From positions 51,071-115,070 of the forward strand of contig JBGUXP010000009.1 of the NCBI GenBank assembly GCA_045222295.1: a stretch of DNA of 64,000 nucleotides, given 5' to 3'. Positions 41,135 to 52,400 of this stretch are shown here, piece after piece. Under the pieces are notes generated by a model. The model saw only the letters and a list, made by a program, of their open reading frames with translations. It was not told the DNA's origin and searched no databases. The translations under genes were made by a program, and so were the position numbers. The stretch comes from Colimorpha sp045222295 (GTDB taxonomy: Bacteria; Bacteroidota; Bacteroidia; Bacteroidales; P3). Position 1 is the stretch's first letter. Each line of letters opens with the position of its first letter.

Positions 41135-41268
41135 ATTCAGATTGTTTTTTTCTTACTAACGTGTTCTTTCCATTTTTATTGTATAATAAATCTCGGTTGT
41201 TTTTTGGAGTTGTATAATACGGAAAAAAATAACGGGTATATAAATGTTAATAAATATTAAATACAGAT

Positions 41269-41338
41269 ACCCTGTCACTACCTTATCATCTCCCACTGTG
41301 GTAGGAGTTGGTTAGGAGTTGGTAAGGAGATGGTAAGT
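41269..41338. repeat. period-11 palindromic element, copy 2
   Basis: Right arm TAGGAGTTGGT, TAGGAGTTGGT, AAGGAGATGGT matches copy 1 at 24329 almost base for base. The left arm (ACCTTATCATCTCCCAC) is an imperfect inverse, with the centre at CCACTGTGG. Confidence 0.8.
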
Positions 41339-41369
41339 GCTTTATACTTCTTATTTACTTTTTATTAGC

Positions 41370-41403
41370 ACAAAAAGAAGCGACTCTTTGTGAAAAGGGT
41401 CGC
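41370..41403 (-). terminator. terminator of the YiiX-like amidase gene
   Basis: GCGACTCTTT (41380-41389) and AAAGGGTCGC (41394-41403) form a 10-base stem with one mismatch and a 4-base loop, followed on the minus strand by CTTCTTTTTG. Confidence 0.75.
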
Positions 41404-41473
41404 CAGAAGTGACTTTTAGAGTGATTTGTAATGTTAATAAATGTTAATCGTTTTATTTTCTCTCGTCAGTTTT

Positions 41474-42679
41474 CTATAGCTTCCGAAGCAACTTCGAATG
41501 TGACATATCGGTTGGGTTGGTGCCGGGGACCCCTTCGGGCACATGTATGCCGAGTTTTTCGAAATGTTTCTTCCAGTATTCGGGCAGGTTGCCCTCCTTG
41601 TCGCGCCAGTTCATGGGGGCTGAAGAGAAGAGCGTGTCATAAGCCACCTGGATGAGTTCGGAGCAGTAATAGGCATCGTTGTCGGGTAGGAAAGCGTTGT
41701 CGTAAGGTTTCCCGAGGAGGCTTTTGGCACGGGTGATGACGGTTGCGGTATCGAAAGGTATTGTCATACGGTAGATCTCTATGGGCATCTTGTATGCAAA
41801 GGTTTCTTCAATGGGTCTACGGGACACACCGTGTTTTTGGGTGGCATCGATAATGAAGAGACTGTCGCTCATGCGTTCCACTAGAGCCACATGGGTATAC
41901 ATTCCGGTACTTTCTTTCACAGCCTGCCCCATGTCGCTGGTATCGCTGACAAACAGCAGATCGCCGCTCTGCAGGCAGTCGGCCCAAGGTCGTAGGACAT
42001 AGGTATACTTGTACATGTGGTATCCACGGTCAATGTCGGAGTCGTAGTAAAGCACACTCTTGGTAGTGAGGTCGAGTGAGTTGCGCTCCATGAGCGCATA
42101 GCGCTCATCGGGTATGGGTTGGACGCTGAAGACCTGCGGGGTGCCGTTTCTAGTATAGCTGATATCGTAGAGGAGATTTCCGCTGACGTCATAGACAGAG
42201 TGTTTGGGGCAGCGAAAGCAGTTTTGAATGTCCACCACGCTGCTGTCGGGGTAAAAAGTATAGGTGTAATGCAGGGTGTCATGGAGGGTGATATCGTACT
42301 GGGTGGAGATGTTGCCCAAGGTGTTGTAGAGGTAGTTGTATTGATAGCGTGTGCCTCGCTTTGCACCATTGGAGATGCTCGTGGCCCATTTGTCCATCGG
42401 ATTGCCGTAGGCATCATAAACTGTATGGTGCTCTTCATCGTATTGGTAGATGCGATACAAGGTGTCGTTGCCTTGTTGGTCGTAGAACCTCTCTAAGCGA
42501 TGTTTCTTTCCGATACGGATGTTCAGTCCGAGGAAACGCCATACGGGGTATTCCTCGATGGTCATCTGCTCCACACGAAGATCTGACAGGCTGGGCTGGC
42601 GATGTACGCGACGTTCCCGTTGAGCGTCGGCATTGCTGCAGAGCAGAAGGGCTAGAAGAAAAAAGGTAATCTGTTTCAT
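41474..42679 (-). CDS. secreted protein with YiiX-like permuted papain amidase domain
   Basis: 401 residues. Signal peptide MKQITFFLLALLLCSNADA. Residues 60-200 have repeated tyrosine/aspartate motifs (LYRIYQYDEEHHTVYDAYGN, SVYDVSGNLLYD) like wrap-around beta strands. The C-terminal domain has GDLLFVSDTSDMGQAV, YTHVALVER with the catalytic His, and DNDAYYCSELIQVAYD with the catalytic Cys, the order of YiiX/NlpC-P60-related permuted papain-like hydrolases. Likely substrate is a peptide or lipid amide in the envelope; not provable here. It is followed by its own terminator. Confidence 0.82.
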   Translation of the reverse strand: MKQITFFLLALLLCSNADAQRERRVHRQPSLSDLRVEQMTIEEYPVWRFLGLNIRIGKKHRLERFYDQQGNDTLYRIYQYDEEHHTVYDAYGNPMDKWATSISNGAKRGTRYQYNYLYNTLGNISTQYDITLHDTLHYTYTFYPDSSVVDIQNCFRCPKHSVYDVSGNLLYDISYTRNGTPQVFSVQPIPDERYALMERNSLDLTTKSVLYYDSDIDRGYHMYKYTYVLRPWADCLQSGDLLFVSDTSDMGQAVKESTGMYTHVALVERMSDSLFIIDATQKHGVSRRPIEETFAYKMPIEIYRMTIPFDTATVITRAKSLLGKPYDNAFLPDNDAYYCSELIQVAYDTLFSSAPMNWRDKEGNLPEYWKKHFEKLGIHVPEGVPGTNPTDMSHSKLLRKL

Positions 42680-42693
42680 TATGTTGCTCGACT

Positions 42694-42726
42694 AAAAAAG
42701 CCGTCCTTGCGGGCGGCTCTTTTTCT
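42694..42726. terminator. terminator of the ferredoxin gene
   Basis: AGCCGTCC, TTGC, GGGCGGCT form a stem-loop flanked by AAAAAA and TTTTT, so it can work on both strands. It lies 21 bases after the ferredoxin stop, isolating it from the downstream gene. Confidence 0.85.
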
Positions 42727-42746
42727 ACTTTTGAATCTGTGAGCGA

Positions 42747-42914
42747 TTAACCCTCCTGGATAGCACCGGTGGGGCAGGCGCCAGCGCAGGTACCGCAGCT
42801 AACGCAAGCGTTCTCGTCAATCTTGTAGATGTCGCCTTCGCTGATAGCTCCGACGGGGCACTCATCGATGCAGGTGCCGCAAGCAACACAGATGTCAGTG
42901 ATTTTGTAAGCCAT
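42747..42914 (-). CDS. 2[4Fe-4S] ferredoxin
   Basis: A 55-residue protein starting MAYKITDICVACGTC. Two CxxCxxCxxxCP motifs place the eight cluster ligands at Cys 9, 12, 15, 19 and Cys 37, 40, 43, 47, with the classic PVGAI and PTGAI turns. It is a clostridial-type low-potential electron carrier, as used by pyruvate and 2-oxoacid oxidoreductases in anaerobes. A consensus promoter lies 58 bases upstream and a terminator follows, so it is a stand-alone, probably highly expressed gene. Confidence 0.97.
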   Translation of the reverse strand: MAYKITDICVACGTCIDECPVGAISEGDIYKIDENACVSCGTCAGACPTGAIQEG

Positions 42915-42971
42915 TTTGTTTCTGTTTTTTTAGGATTAATAATTGATCAATTACTGCTTTGAAAGCGAGTG

Positions 42972-43003
42972 CAAAAATACGAACATTTTCCGATACGGCC
43001 AAA
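42972..43003 (-). promoter_or_regulatory. ferredoxin gene promoter
   Basis: On the minus strand TTTG (43003-43000), 20 bases, TATTTTTG (42979-42972): a full match to the Bacteroidota housekeeping consensus. Confidence 0.82.
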
Positions 43004-43108
43004 TTTTATCACTATTTTTGGTGAGGATGCATGGCAATCACATTGAATACAAGTACCTTATCGGGGTTTGTATTTTTATTTTCAGTGTGCGTGGCAAGCA
43101 GCAAAAAG

Positions 43109-43969
43109 CTATTCTCTCGGTTCCGGAGCCTCTTCGTTGGGCTGCTTGGTGTATTGCCCGCCCATGGCAGAAAGAACGCCATTGCTGATTTCCGCCGTGA
43201 TGTTCATGCCGCCGGCCACAACACTGATGGTACCGTTCTCGTAGTTGCCGTTGGTGAGCTGGTAGGTGCCCTCGACCTCAATTTCGTAGGAAGGCTCGCG
43301 ACCGCTGGTGTACACTTTGCTCTTGGTCACCAGCATAGTGTTGTCGGTGAAGAGGAATATGGCCTCGGTTTTGATGCGGTCGTTTTCCTGATTGCTGTAT
43401 GCGTACCAGGATTCGATGGTCTTGTCGGCATAGCTGATGGGCAGATAGGCCTCGGTCAGGAGGTTGCCGTCGCCACCACCCTGGCCACCTCCGTTATCTG
43501 TGGCCTCCTGCGGTGCAGGGATGGCTGCGTTGTCCTGACGTGTGAAGGTTAGCTCTCTTGCCGTAAAGGTGCCGTTGCTGATGGTGATGTTCATCTCCAT
43601 GCTGAGCGAGGGAATGCTGACCACGGCGGTGCCGTTGTCCCAGTTGCCGCTGGTGAGGTTGCAGGTTCCCGTCGCCTCGATTTCACGGACCTCGGTGCCG
43701 TTGGCTTTCTTCTTGTAAAGTGTGGACAGCATGGTGCCGTCGTTGAAGACGTAGATGGCCTGCACGTTGAGCTGGCCGTCGTTCTGGTGCTCGTTGGCAG
43801 TGTACCATGCAGCGACATTTGCACGGTTGTAGCCCGTGGGGAAGAAGGCCGTCACCGTCTGGGTCCCGCCGCTGCCAGAGCCTCCATTGTCGTTGTTGTC
43901 CTTGTCGCATGAGGCGAACATCATTGCGGCCGCAGCCACGAACATCATGAGAAATCTTGTTGTTTTCAT
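43109..43969 (-). CDS. lipoprotein with two copies of a beta-rich domain
   Basis: 286 residues. MKTTRFLMMFVAAAAMMFASC is a lipoprotein signal with lipobox FASC, followed by a Gly/Ser-rich linker. Two related domains follow: ATAFFPTGYNRA-like start, AAWYTANEHQNDGQLNVQAIYVFNDGTMLST in the first and ESWYAYSNQENDRIKTEAIFLFTDNTMLVT in the second, each ending in a T-x-N-G-x-W/Y-x-NGT strand pair. They are joined by a Gly-rich linker near residue 165. I do not recognise the domain. Last gene of the porin operon. Confidence 0.8.
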   Translation of the reverse strand: MKTTRFLMMFVAAAAMMFASCDKDNNDNGGSGSGGTQTVTAFFPTGYNRANVAAWYTANEHQNDGQLNVQAIYVFNDGTMLSTLYKKKANGTEVREIEATGTCNLTSGNWDNGTAVVSIPSLSMEMNITISNGTFTARELTFTRQDNAAIPAPQEATDNGGGQGGGDGNLLTEAYLPISYADKTIESWYAYSNQENDRIKTEAIFLFTDNTMLVTKSKVYTSGREPSYEIEVEGTYQLTNGNYENGTISVVAGGMNITAEISNGVLSAMGGQYTKQPNEEAPEPRE

Positions 43970-43995
43970 AACATTTATCTTTTATGGTTTAAAAA

Positions 43996-45246
43996 CTAAA
44001 ATATCAGTGCAAGCAGCACCCAGAGCCAGTGGGCGGCGATGCCGGCGCAGAGGCCGCCGATGGTGTGGGCTCCGATGGCTTTGCCGATGAGTTTGCGGTA
44101 GCCGAGGGAGTCAAGCATGGCGGTGTGTGTGGAGAGGTAACCGCTCCAGCACATGCCCATGGCAGTGAAGACGGCGATGGCGTTGTTGTTGATGATGCCG
44201 GCAGCGTCGAAGGTGGGGACGAGACCGATGGCGGCACCTACGGCGCCCAAAGCGGTGATGGGGAAGCCCACGAGGGCGCCACTTTCGAAGCCGAAGAGCC
44301 AGTAGAAGACGACGTTAATCTTGTCGGCCAGCCAGGTGATGACGGGCACGCCTTCATAGGCTTTGCCGAGGTATTCGCCGTTCTCGCCTGCGGGGCCGAA
44401 GGTGAGCATCATGACGATGGTGGAGATGCAGAGGACGCCGGGGATGATGGCGACGCCGATACCGACGCCACTCTTGCCGCCGTCGAGCATGGCGTTGAGG
44501 AAGCGCTGGAAGGCGTTGCCCTCGCTCTTGAAGGAGATGTTCTGCTCGGTGCCTTCCTCTTCGGTGACGGGGCTGTCCATCTCGGGGAAGCTCTTGAGGG
44601 TGAACTTTTGCATGAGGCGTGTGGAGACGATGCTGCCGATGATGGCGCCGAGGAGTCCGACGAGGGCTCCGGAGCCGTAGCCCTTGCCGGTCATGAAGGC
44701 GATGACGACGAGACCCATGCCGAAGGCGGTGCCGAAGTTGGTGAGAGAGACAAGCTGGTATTTCTTGAAGTAGCGGGCAAAGTTGTTGTCTTTGGCCAGG
44801 GAGATGATGGCGGGGTTGTCGGAGAGGAAGGTCATCACGGCTCCCAGGGCTGCCACGCCGGGCAGGTTGTAGAGGGGTTTCATGAGTGGGCGGAGAATGT
44901 TCTCCATCAGGCGCACGACACCGAACTCGGTGAGGAGCTTGGAGATGGCCCCCATGAGAACGCAGATGGCCATGATGTAGAACACAGTCTCGAGCAGCAG
45001 CTGATAGGCGGTCTGCATGAAGGTGTTGAGCATGTGGGGAAGGGTCATCTTATAGGTCAGGAAGCCAAAGAAAGCAAAGAAGAGCACGAGGAAGATGAGC
45101 GCCTCGAGGCTGCGGCTGGTGGTGAATTTCAGCCGACGTGGCTTGTGGTTTTTCTTCTCCTGTGTTTCGTGGTGTTTGAACACCTCGAAAGGGTTGAGTA
45201 CCGACAGGAGTCCGTTCAGCAGGTTGTTGTTGTGTTTTTCTTCCAT
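43996..45246 (-). CDS. Gate-domain (nucleoside-recognition-like) membrane protein
   Basis: 416 residues with about nine hydrophobic segments. MTFLSDNPAIISLAKDN and TNFGTAFGMGLVVIAFMTGKGYG in the first half, and GFPITALGAVGAAIGLVP in the second, are Gate-like repeats found in a family of inner-membrane proteins of anaerobes (CD0519/CD1768-like). The substrate is unknown. Six bases separate it from the porin gene, so the outer-membrane porin and this protein probably serve one substrate. Confidence 0.8.
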   Translation of the reverse strand: MEEKHNNNLLNGLLSVLNPFEVFKHHETQEKKNHKPRRLKFTTSRSLEALIFLVLFFAFFGFLTYKMTLPHMLNTFMQTAYQLLLETVFYIMAICVLMGAISKLLTEFGVVRLMENILRPLMKPLYNLPGVAALGAVMTFLSDNPAIISLAKDNNFARYFKKYQLVSLTNFGTAFGMGLVVIAFMTGKGYGSGALVGLLGAIIGSIVSTRLMQKFTLKSFPEMDSPVTEEEGTEQNISFKSEGNAFQRFLNAMLDGGKSGVGIGVAIIPGVLCISTIVMMLTFGPAGENGEYLGKAYEGVPVITWLADKINVVFYWLFGFESGALVGFPITALGAVGAAIGLVPTFDAAGIINNNAIAVFTAMGMCWSGYLSTHTAMLDSLGYRKLIGKAIGAHTIGGLCAGIAAHWLWVLLALIF

Positions 45247-45251
45247 GGTTG

Positions 45252-46373
45252 TTATTTCTTAAAGAGTTTGTGGAAGTCCATAGTCCAGGTGGCGCCGAGG
45301 TTGACGTTGAGGGAGTGTTCGACGATGTCGTCGCCCAGGGCGTTGGTGTAGCTGTCGGAGAGTTCGGCGAGATAGCCGTGGAAGCGGACGGCGGACATGC
45401 CTTTGGGACGGTACTCGAAGCCTGCGCCGTAGCGGGCATAGGTGTGGCCTGCGAAGGGGAGGAGGAAGTCCATGCCGATGCCGGTGGTGTTGTCGAGGTC
45501 GACCTGCGACTTGTTCTGTTCGTAGCTGCCTTTGATGAAGAGGGTCAGGTTGTTGCTCACATGGTAGTTCCAGCGGCTGACGATGCCGAAGTTCTTGCCC
45601 CAGTCGTCGGTGGCGAGGGAGTGGTGCATGAGGTCGACGTAGATATCCATGATGTCGGACAGGTACTGGGTACCCAGACAGATGTAGTTCATGAAGCTGC
45701 CGCGTTCGCGCTCCATCATGCTGACGCCCCAGAGGGTCTTCACATGGTCGCCAAGGGAGCCGGCCCAATAGAGGTTGTAGGCCAGGAGGCCAGAGTTCCA
45801 GTCGACGGGCTGGCCGTGGGTATAGCGCAGATAGTTGACATAGGGGGATTGGGAGACCTGGAACATGAGGGTCTGGAGGCCGTCGTCGGAGATGTAGGCG
45901 CCGCTGGCGGCAAGCTGGAAGCAGTAGAAGTTGTCCCACATCATGGTCTCGTAGAGCACATCGATGGGAGGTGCGTCGTATTCGAAGCCGCCGATGGCCA
46001 TGGCATCCTTACCGAAGCGCAGCTGCCAGTTCTGCGAGGGGCGGTAGTTGAGGTAGAGGAAGTCGGTGTTGTCGAAGAAGTTGATGGAACCGGCTTCGGC
46101 CTTGAGGCGCTGGCGGAAATAGTAGGAGAAGTTCTCGCCGAGGTTGCCGCCGAGGTGGAGGTTGAAATAGCGGCCGTGGACGCCATAGAGGTTGCGGGGG
46201 TCGCCGAGGAGGTCGCCGTCGGAGGTTACCCTGTCATGGGAGTATTCGACGTCGGCGCGAGCTTCCAGTTTGAACTTGTTGAAGACCTCGCTCCACTGGA
46301 CTTGAGCGTGGCTTTTGAGGGGCAATGTCACCATAACGATGGTGGCTAGGGAGATTAATATTCTTGTTTTCAA
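45252..46373 (-). CDS. outer-membrane porin, phosphate-selective-porin-like
   Basis: 373 residues. Signal peptide MKTRILISLATIVMVTLPLKSHAQ. The mature protein alternates aromatic and polar residues in strand pairs (YFNLHLGGNLGENFSYYFRQRLKAE, LYLNYRPSQNWQLRFGKDAMAIGGFEYD), as in Porin_O_P barrels, and ends in ATWTMDFHKLFKK. It lets small solutes through the outer membrane. First gene of a three-gene unit with the Gate protein and the lipoprotein. Confidence 0.82.
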   Translation of the reverse strand: MKTRILISLATIVMVTLPLKSHAQVQWSEVFNKFKLEARADVEYSHDRVTSDGDLLGDPRNLYGVHGRYFNLHLGGNLGENFSYYFRQRLKAEAGSINFFDNTDFLYLNYRPSQNWQLRFGKDAMAIGGFEYDAPPIDVLYETMMWDNFYCFQLAASGAYISDDGLQTLMFQVSQSPYVNYLRYTHGQPVDWNSGLLAYNLYWAGSLGDHVKTLWGVSMMERERGSFMNYICLGTQYLSDIMDIYVDLMHHSLATDDWGKNFGIVSRWNYHVSNNLTLFIKGSYEQNKSQVDLDNTTGIGMDFLLPFAGHTYARYGAGFEYRPKGMSAVRFHGYLAELSDSYTNALGDDIVEHSLNVNLGATWTMDFHKLFKK

Positions 46374-46409
46374 AGTGTTGTTTATTTAATGCGTTAATAT
46401 TTCAAGATG

Positions 46410-46417
46410 CAAATATA
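46410..46417 (-). promoter_or_regulatory. -7 box of the porin operon
   Basis: TATATTTG on the minus strand, 36 bases upstream of the porin ATG and within the short gap after the giant gene. No clear TTTG partner. Confidence 0.55.
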
Positions 46418-46436
46418 CATAAAAAAGTTTAATTCG

Positions 46437-49400
46437 TTATCTCAGTAGGAGGACGGAGCCTATTTCGGTGCGCTCGGCGGTGGGCCAGTCGTTGGCCTTG
46501 TAGACAAGTTTCCATACGTAGTTGCCTTGCTGGCAGGGTGTTCCTGAAAGGTTGCGGCCGTCCCAGCCTTGTTCGAGGTCGGTGGTGCGGTAGACAAGGA
46601 GTCCTTCTCGGTTGTAGATGAAGAGTTCGGCCGTGATGATACCCTGCATGGCGATAGTGAAGCGGCTGTTGGCATCCTGGTTGGGGGTGAAGACATTGGG
46701 GGCGAGGAGGTTTGTACGTATCACTTGGACCACGTGGACGGCAGTGTCATAGCATTGGCCGTTGTAAATCTCGAGTGCCACGATGACGCTATCCACGTCG
46801 GAAGAGGTTACGTCGTGGTAGAGATGCGTTGACTGCTCGTAGAGCGGATTCCAGTCGAGGAACCAGGTGCGGCGCCACCGTTCTGTGGAGTCGGGCGACA
46901 TGCTGTAGGGGTAAACATGGGAGACATCGTAGGCATTGAATTCGTGCACACCATGGCTGAGAGCCTCGGGGTTGACCTGGAGCCTGGCCTCGGGAATGAC
47001 GATGGGTCGCAGGCGTAGGCTGTCGCCCACGGGACAGGTGGGAATATCCCGATAGTCGGCGTATACATAATATAATGTCGGGTCTTCCTGGGGAGAGGCT
47101 TCCACGGTCGCGGTGCTTTCGTCAACGAGGCTGTCGTAAGGATAGGAGTTCCAGGTGACATAGGCATCGCGAGGCTCGGAGAGTCCCCAGTCGAGGGTGG
47201 CTTGGGCCGAGAGGTAGTATCGGTTCTGTCGGCAGTCGTAGTCGTAGTCCACCTTTAACCGCGGGCGTCCCAACTGGGTGAGTTGCAGGGCCAGCACCGA
47301 GTCGCAGTTCCAGACGGTCTTCATGGTGTCAATCAGCAGGTGCTCTTTGGTGGAATAGGTCTCAGAGGAGGGAGAGACAGACAAGTCGTGCCAGAGGTAG
47401 GATTGGTTGTAGCAGATGGTGTCGGTTGAAGAGGAGTAGTAGGAGGGGTGGATTGTGAGGTTGAGGGAGACCACGGAGTCGCAGCCTTCGACGGTCGACA
47501 GGGTGTCGACAGGACCCGAAACCAAGCTGCTTCCCAAGGGGCCAACGGTGGCGGTTGTGTCACGGTAGTACCAGTGGCCGTCAATCCATAGTAGTGAGTC
47601 ACAGACAAGCTGGCGGTCGACGAAGTAGTGGGTGGTATCCATTGTGAGGTTGAGATGCACCACAGAGTCGCATCCTTGGGTGGTGGTGAAGAGGCGGAAG
47701 GGTGAGGTGGTGGAACCGTAGTACATCACACTGTCCTCCCATAGCAGGCTGTCGCAGGTGTGGAGGGTGACGATGGTGGAGGCGGTGTCGATTACAATCA
47801 CATGCATTACCACCAGTGAGTCGATACCTCCACGGCCAACGAGACGTACCGAGTCGGTACCGGCATTGGTGAAGGTGATTCCATTCCAAGTGACGGGGAG
47901 CGCATTGCGACATACCACGGTGTCGCTGGGGGTACGCGGGTTGCATTGCAGATGGAGTGTCCGCAGCGAGTCACAGCCCGCCGATGTCGTCAGCAGTTTT
48001 TCATAGACTCCCGTGGTGTCAAGGTAACGGCCTTCAAACGGGTAGCGGTCGCCGTCGAAGATGGAGTCGTAGATGATGATGTCGTAAGAAGGATTCACCG
48101 TCAGGTGCAGGGTGTGGATGCTGTCGCAGCTCTCGGTGGAATACGGCAGGATATGGATGCCTGCCGTCGAGAAGGAACTGTCGTCGAAGGTGAAATTGTT
48201 TCTCTGCCAGGTGCTGGCCACAAGCGACGAGTCGCAGATGGTGTCGTAGAAGTGGATGTTGTATGCAGGAAGTATGTGTAGATGCAGTGTTGAGAGCGAG
48301 TCGCAGCCGTAGGCACTGGTCAGGGTATCGGTGACTGTCGTATCGATGGCATTTCCGGCGCCGTTGTAATAGAAGGGTGTGAACAATTCCCGTTGTGGAG
48401 TTCCCCAGGTATAGCTTCCGCTTGTGCAGATGGTGTCGTACTGGTGGGGGTGGAAGGTGGGATGTACTGTCAGGTGCAGTGTCGACAGGGAGTCGCAGCC
48501 GTAAACCGAAAGCAGGCTGTCGAGGTGGACGGTGTTTCCGTCGGCACCCATAAAGATACTGTCGCCGAAGGTGAGAGTCTGGTTGTCACAGATGGCGGTG
48601 TTCAGATGGTGGTCGTAGAGCGGGTGTACCGTTAGGTTCATCACCACCAGACTATCGGCTCCCGAGGCGGCCAGCAGCGTCGCCGTGCGTGTCATTGTAA
48701 TAGTTTGTGTGACTGTTGTGTCAAAGGTGACGCCGTTCCACTCTATTGGCAACCGACTGTTGCAGAGTGCGCTGTCGAGGGTGTCCACTACGTTGCGGAA
48801 CACGAACAGGCTGTAGTCGATAATGCTGTCGCACTCCACGGCGTTGGTGATGGTGACGGTGGAGTGTGTGACGCTGTCGGTGAAGGATACTCCGTTGAAC
48901 GTATAGGGGAGTTGGTTCTCGACGATGGTGTCGCTAATGGTGGTGTCGGACGAGTACCGTATGGTCAGGTTGAGGGTTATCGTGCTGTCGCATCCTGCGG
49001 CATTTGTCCGCATCACGGTGTCGGTGGAGTTACTCGTGGTGTAGGTGGTGGTGTTGAGCCAGGTGAGGCTGTCGCAGGCCGACTGTTCATCGGTGTAGGT
49101 TGTACTGTGGCGGATGGTCAGGTTGAGAGTTATGGTGCTGTCGCATCCCACCCCGTTGGTGGTGTGGACCGTGTCGGAGGTGTTGTCCTCGGTGTAGGTG
49201 TTGTCATTGAGCCATGTGTAACTGTCGCAGGCTGTCTGTACGTCGATTCCGGCACTGCTGTAGTTCACCGTCAACTGTAGCGTCACCGTGCTGTCGCATC
49301 CTGCCATGTTGCTGACGATATGCGTTGCTTCTCCTGTCGAATAATAGGAATTTCCGTACCATAGCATACTGTCGCAGACCACAGCTGTGGTGTCGCTGCC

Positions 49401-52400
49401 GTTGGTGAGGTCCACAGTGAGGGTCAGGGTGGCCACCGTATCTACCTTTTCTCCGGCGACTGTGTCGGTGTAAATGCCGGTGCTGTCGAGGGTCAGGCTG
49501 TGCCACTCAACGGGCAGGTGATTGTTGCAGACACTGCTGTCTGCGGTGGTTGTCGTATGGACACGTACGGTGACGGAGTCGCTGACGTTGCACGCCGTCA
49601 AAGCTGAGAAGCTGTTGAGGGTGGAGAGGTAGTAGGTCGTGTGCACTGAGGGACTGGCAGTCAGGCTGTCGTTATTTGAGAGTTGTGCCCCGTTGCTGTC
49701 GAGCCAGACAATGGAGCCGTGACTCGACCATGCCCTCAGCGTTACCGCCTCGCCGCGCAGTAGGGTGGTGTCGGTCGAATGACGGAGGGTGGGGATAGTG
49801 ACCGCGCTCAGGGTGATATGCAAAATACTGTCGGCACCTGTTACTCTTGTCAGCGTGTCGTGCACCGTTAGGCTGCGCACTCCCCCGGTCTGCTCCTCCA
49901 GTTCGCTGCGGGAGAACGTGTGACCATAATAAGTCAGCGGTAATTCGCTCTCGCATACCATCGTGTCGTGGCTTTCCGCGCTGTTGCGGTGTACCACGAG
50001 GCTATAGCTGAGGATGCTGTCGCATCCTGCCATGTTGGTCAACATCAGGGTGTCGCCCACGGTGTCGGTGGTGTAGGTGTGGTGCAGGAAGTCGTAAGGC
50101 AAGCGGTTTTCGACAATAGTGTCGAGGTACGTGCCGTAGGTGGTCGGGATTACCGAGAGGTTCATCGTGATAGTACTGTCGCCTCCATAGACGGTTTTCA
50201 ACACCCTCTGTTTGCTTCCTGCAGCATAGAAGGTGCTGTCGTTCCATATGAGTGGCAATGAGCTTTCACAGATGGTGGAGTCTGACGATACGGATATGTC
50301 GAAGAGTGCTGTCAGACGGTAGTGTACCGTGCTGTCGCACCCTTCTGCCGAACTGAGTGGGAAGGTGAGAGTGGTGTCTCCTCCGTTGAGCATATGGTCG
50401 TCCAGCGTGATGTAATAAGGAGACCATGTTAGCGGGAAGTTGTCTTTGTAGACGCTGGTGTCCAAGGAGATATCGTAGACCTGATTGATGGTGATAGTAT
50501 GCTTGAGAGTATCTATGCAGCCGTTGGAGTCTGTCACATAACAGCTCCAATTGTCTACCGGTCCCACGGCCACCTTGATGATGCTATCGGTCTCGCCGGT
50601 GCTCCAGAGGTAATTTATCGCGTTTTCCACTGCTAACGACACGCTGTCGCCATCGCAGGCACTTGCCACACCCGCAATCATGGGCATCACGTTGTTCATT
50701 GACAGGTCGATGCTATAGGTTGCGGTATCGGAACAAGAACCACCGGCGATGCTCGAGATGAGCGTGACGGTATATGTACCCGAGGAGTTGTAGACTCCTT
50801 GTGCATTATACGTGGTGACGGTATCCCCATTTCCAAGGTCCCACCACGCCTCTTCGCATCCTTCTCCCGTACCGATGGGAGTGGTGCCATCGGCCGAGAT
50901 GGTGCTGGTATTGTGGAAGTCTACATAAATCTTGCAGTTCTCCACTCGCTGCGTATACTCCATCTGCGCCAGTGGATAGCGTGTTCCTGCAAAGGCTGAG
51001 AGGGTGAAGAAGCAGTCCTCCTTGTCGACAAAGGCGCAACGACAATAGTAGGTGATGGCATTATTCGTCGGCACCTCGATACTCTGTTCGTGGCTGAAGA
51101 TTGTGGTGTCTTGGTTGGTATACCAATTGTAGGCAAAGCCTAACGGTGCCGAGAAGCGGTTCGAGTCCACATCGCCGCAGTGCTCGCTGATCATCGTCTT
51201 TTGCAGACAGTTCAGCGTGAAGTACGCGTATCCGTAGTGCTGTCCGTCACCGCAGTCGTAGGTCGTTAGGCGGATTTGGACAGTGCGGCCGTAGTAGGCG
51301 CTCATGTCAATACCTACGGTTGTCCAGTCTTTCCAAAGCACGTAGTTCTCTTCGATGAGGTGCCATCCCAGGTTCTGGTTGGCGATGAAGTCGGCGGCTC
51401 CACAGTTGGCATCAATAAGAGCACCGTTTTCGTCAAGAATCTCAATCTTGAAACGTGGCTGAGACGTAGAGGGATGCAGGCGGTCCTGTAGTACGGCGGC
51501 ATATTTTAAAATTAGCAAGTCGAATTGGGTGGAGTCTACGTGAAGGCTGTAGGTTACTGCTTCCGCCTCACTGGTAGAGCCCCAGTTGCCAAGTCTTACC
51601 GACGATTGTGCGCCTTCGGGTATCGTTCGCAGTTCTCCTCCTGTTCGTGGGTCGCGTTCCGTGGTATCATAATGTACTGTATGGTGACTGAGGATACTCT
51701 CGCTTCCGAAGTCCACGATACCGGTATTTTGGTAAGGATTGCCAAATGAGCCGTAGAAGCATGTGGTGTAGTCCGCCGTCAGGTTGGTCGGGTCGATACA
51801 ACCTGTACCACCAGTGGGTGTGAAGATGGTTGTACTGTCACTATAGTCGGTTGTACAGAAGCCACTTCCGCCTGTGCAGGAGGCATCGAAATAGAACTGA
51901 TAGTTCGTCAGATTACTGAGGCCGGTCAGCGTGTAAGGTGGGTTTGTGATGTTTACTGTGGTGCCGCTTCCACGGGTGAATCCCATAGGACCATATTCGA
52001 GGGTTAGGGAGGGCTCGCCAGACTGTTTCCAGTCGAAGGTTACATAGTCACTTTCCACACTGGTGATATGCCACTCGCCAGCGCCGCAAGTGTCGAAATA
52101 AAGGTCGTCGATGTAGAGCCAGTCCCAACTGTAGTTATTGTTTTTGGTAAGTCTGAATGCTACAAAGTGTGCATCTTCCGGGGCATCGGTCAGCACAGTT
52201 TGCATTCGTTGCCAGATGCCACTACTGGTGTTGGTGAATTGTTTGAGAGAGAGGAATGTGCTTACATCGGACGGGTCGCTCATTACGCCTAGTTCCAGTA
52301 GGAAGGATTCGGGGTTGTTGTCGCTTCTCATCCAGAATGATACTGCCAACTTAGAGAGGCTTTCAACTTCAATATATGGCATTACAGCGTAAGGATGATT

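Larger units (their letters stand above)
41135..41473. other. 339-base intergenic region upstream of purE
   Basis: No gene is seen. It holds the second period-11 element (41269-41338) and the terminator of the YiiX-like gene (41370-41403). The 130 bases next to purE are A/T-rich and should contain its promoter, but no good TAnnTTTG is visible. Confidence 0.6.
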
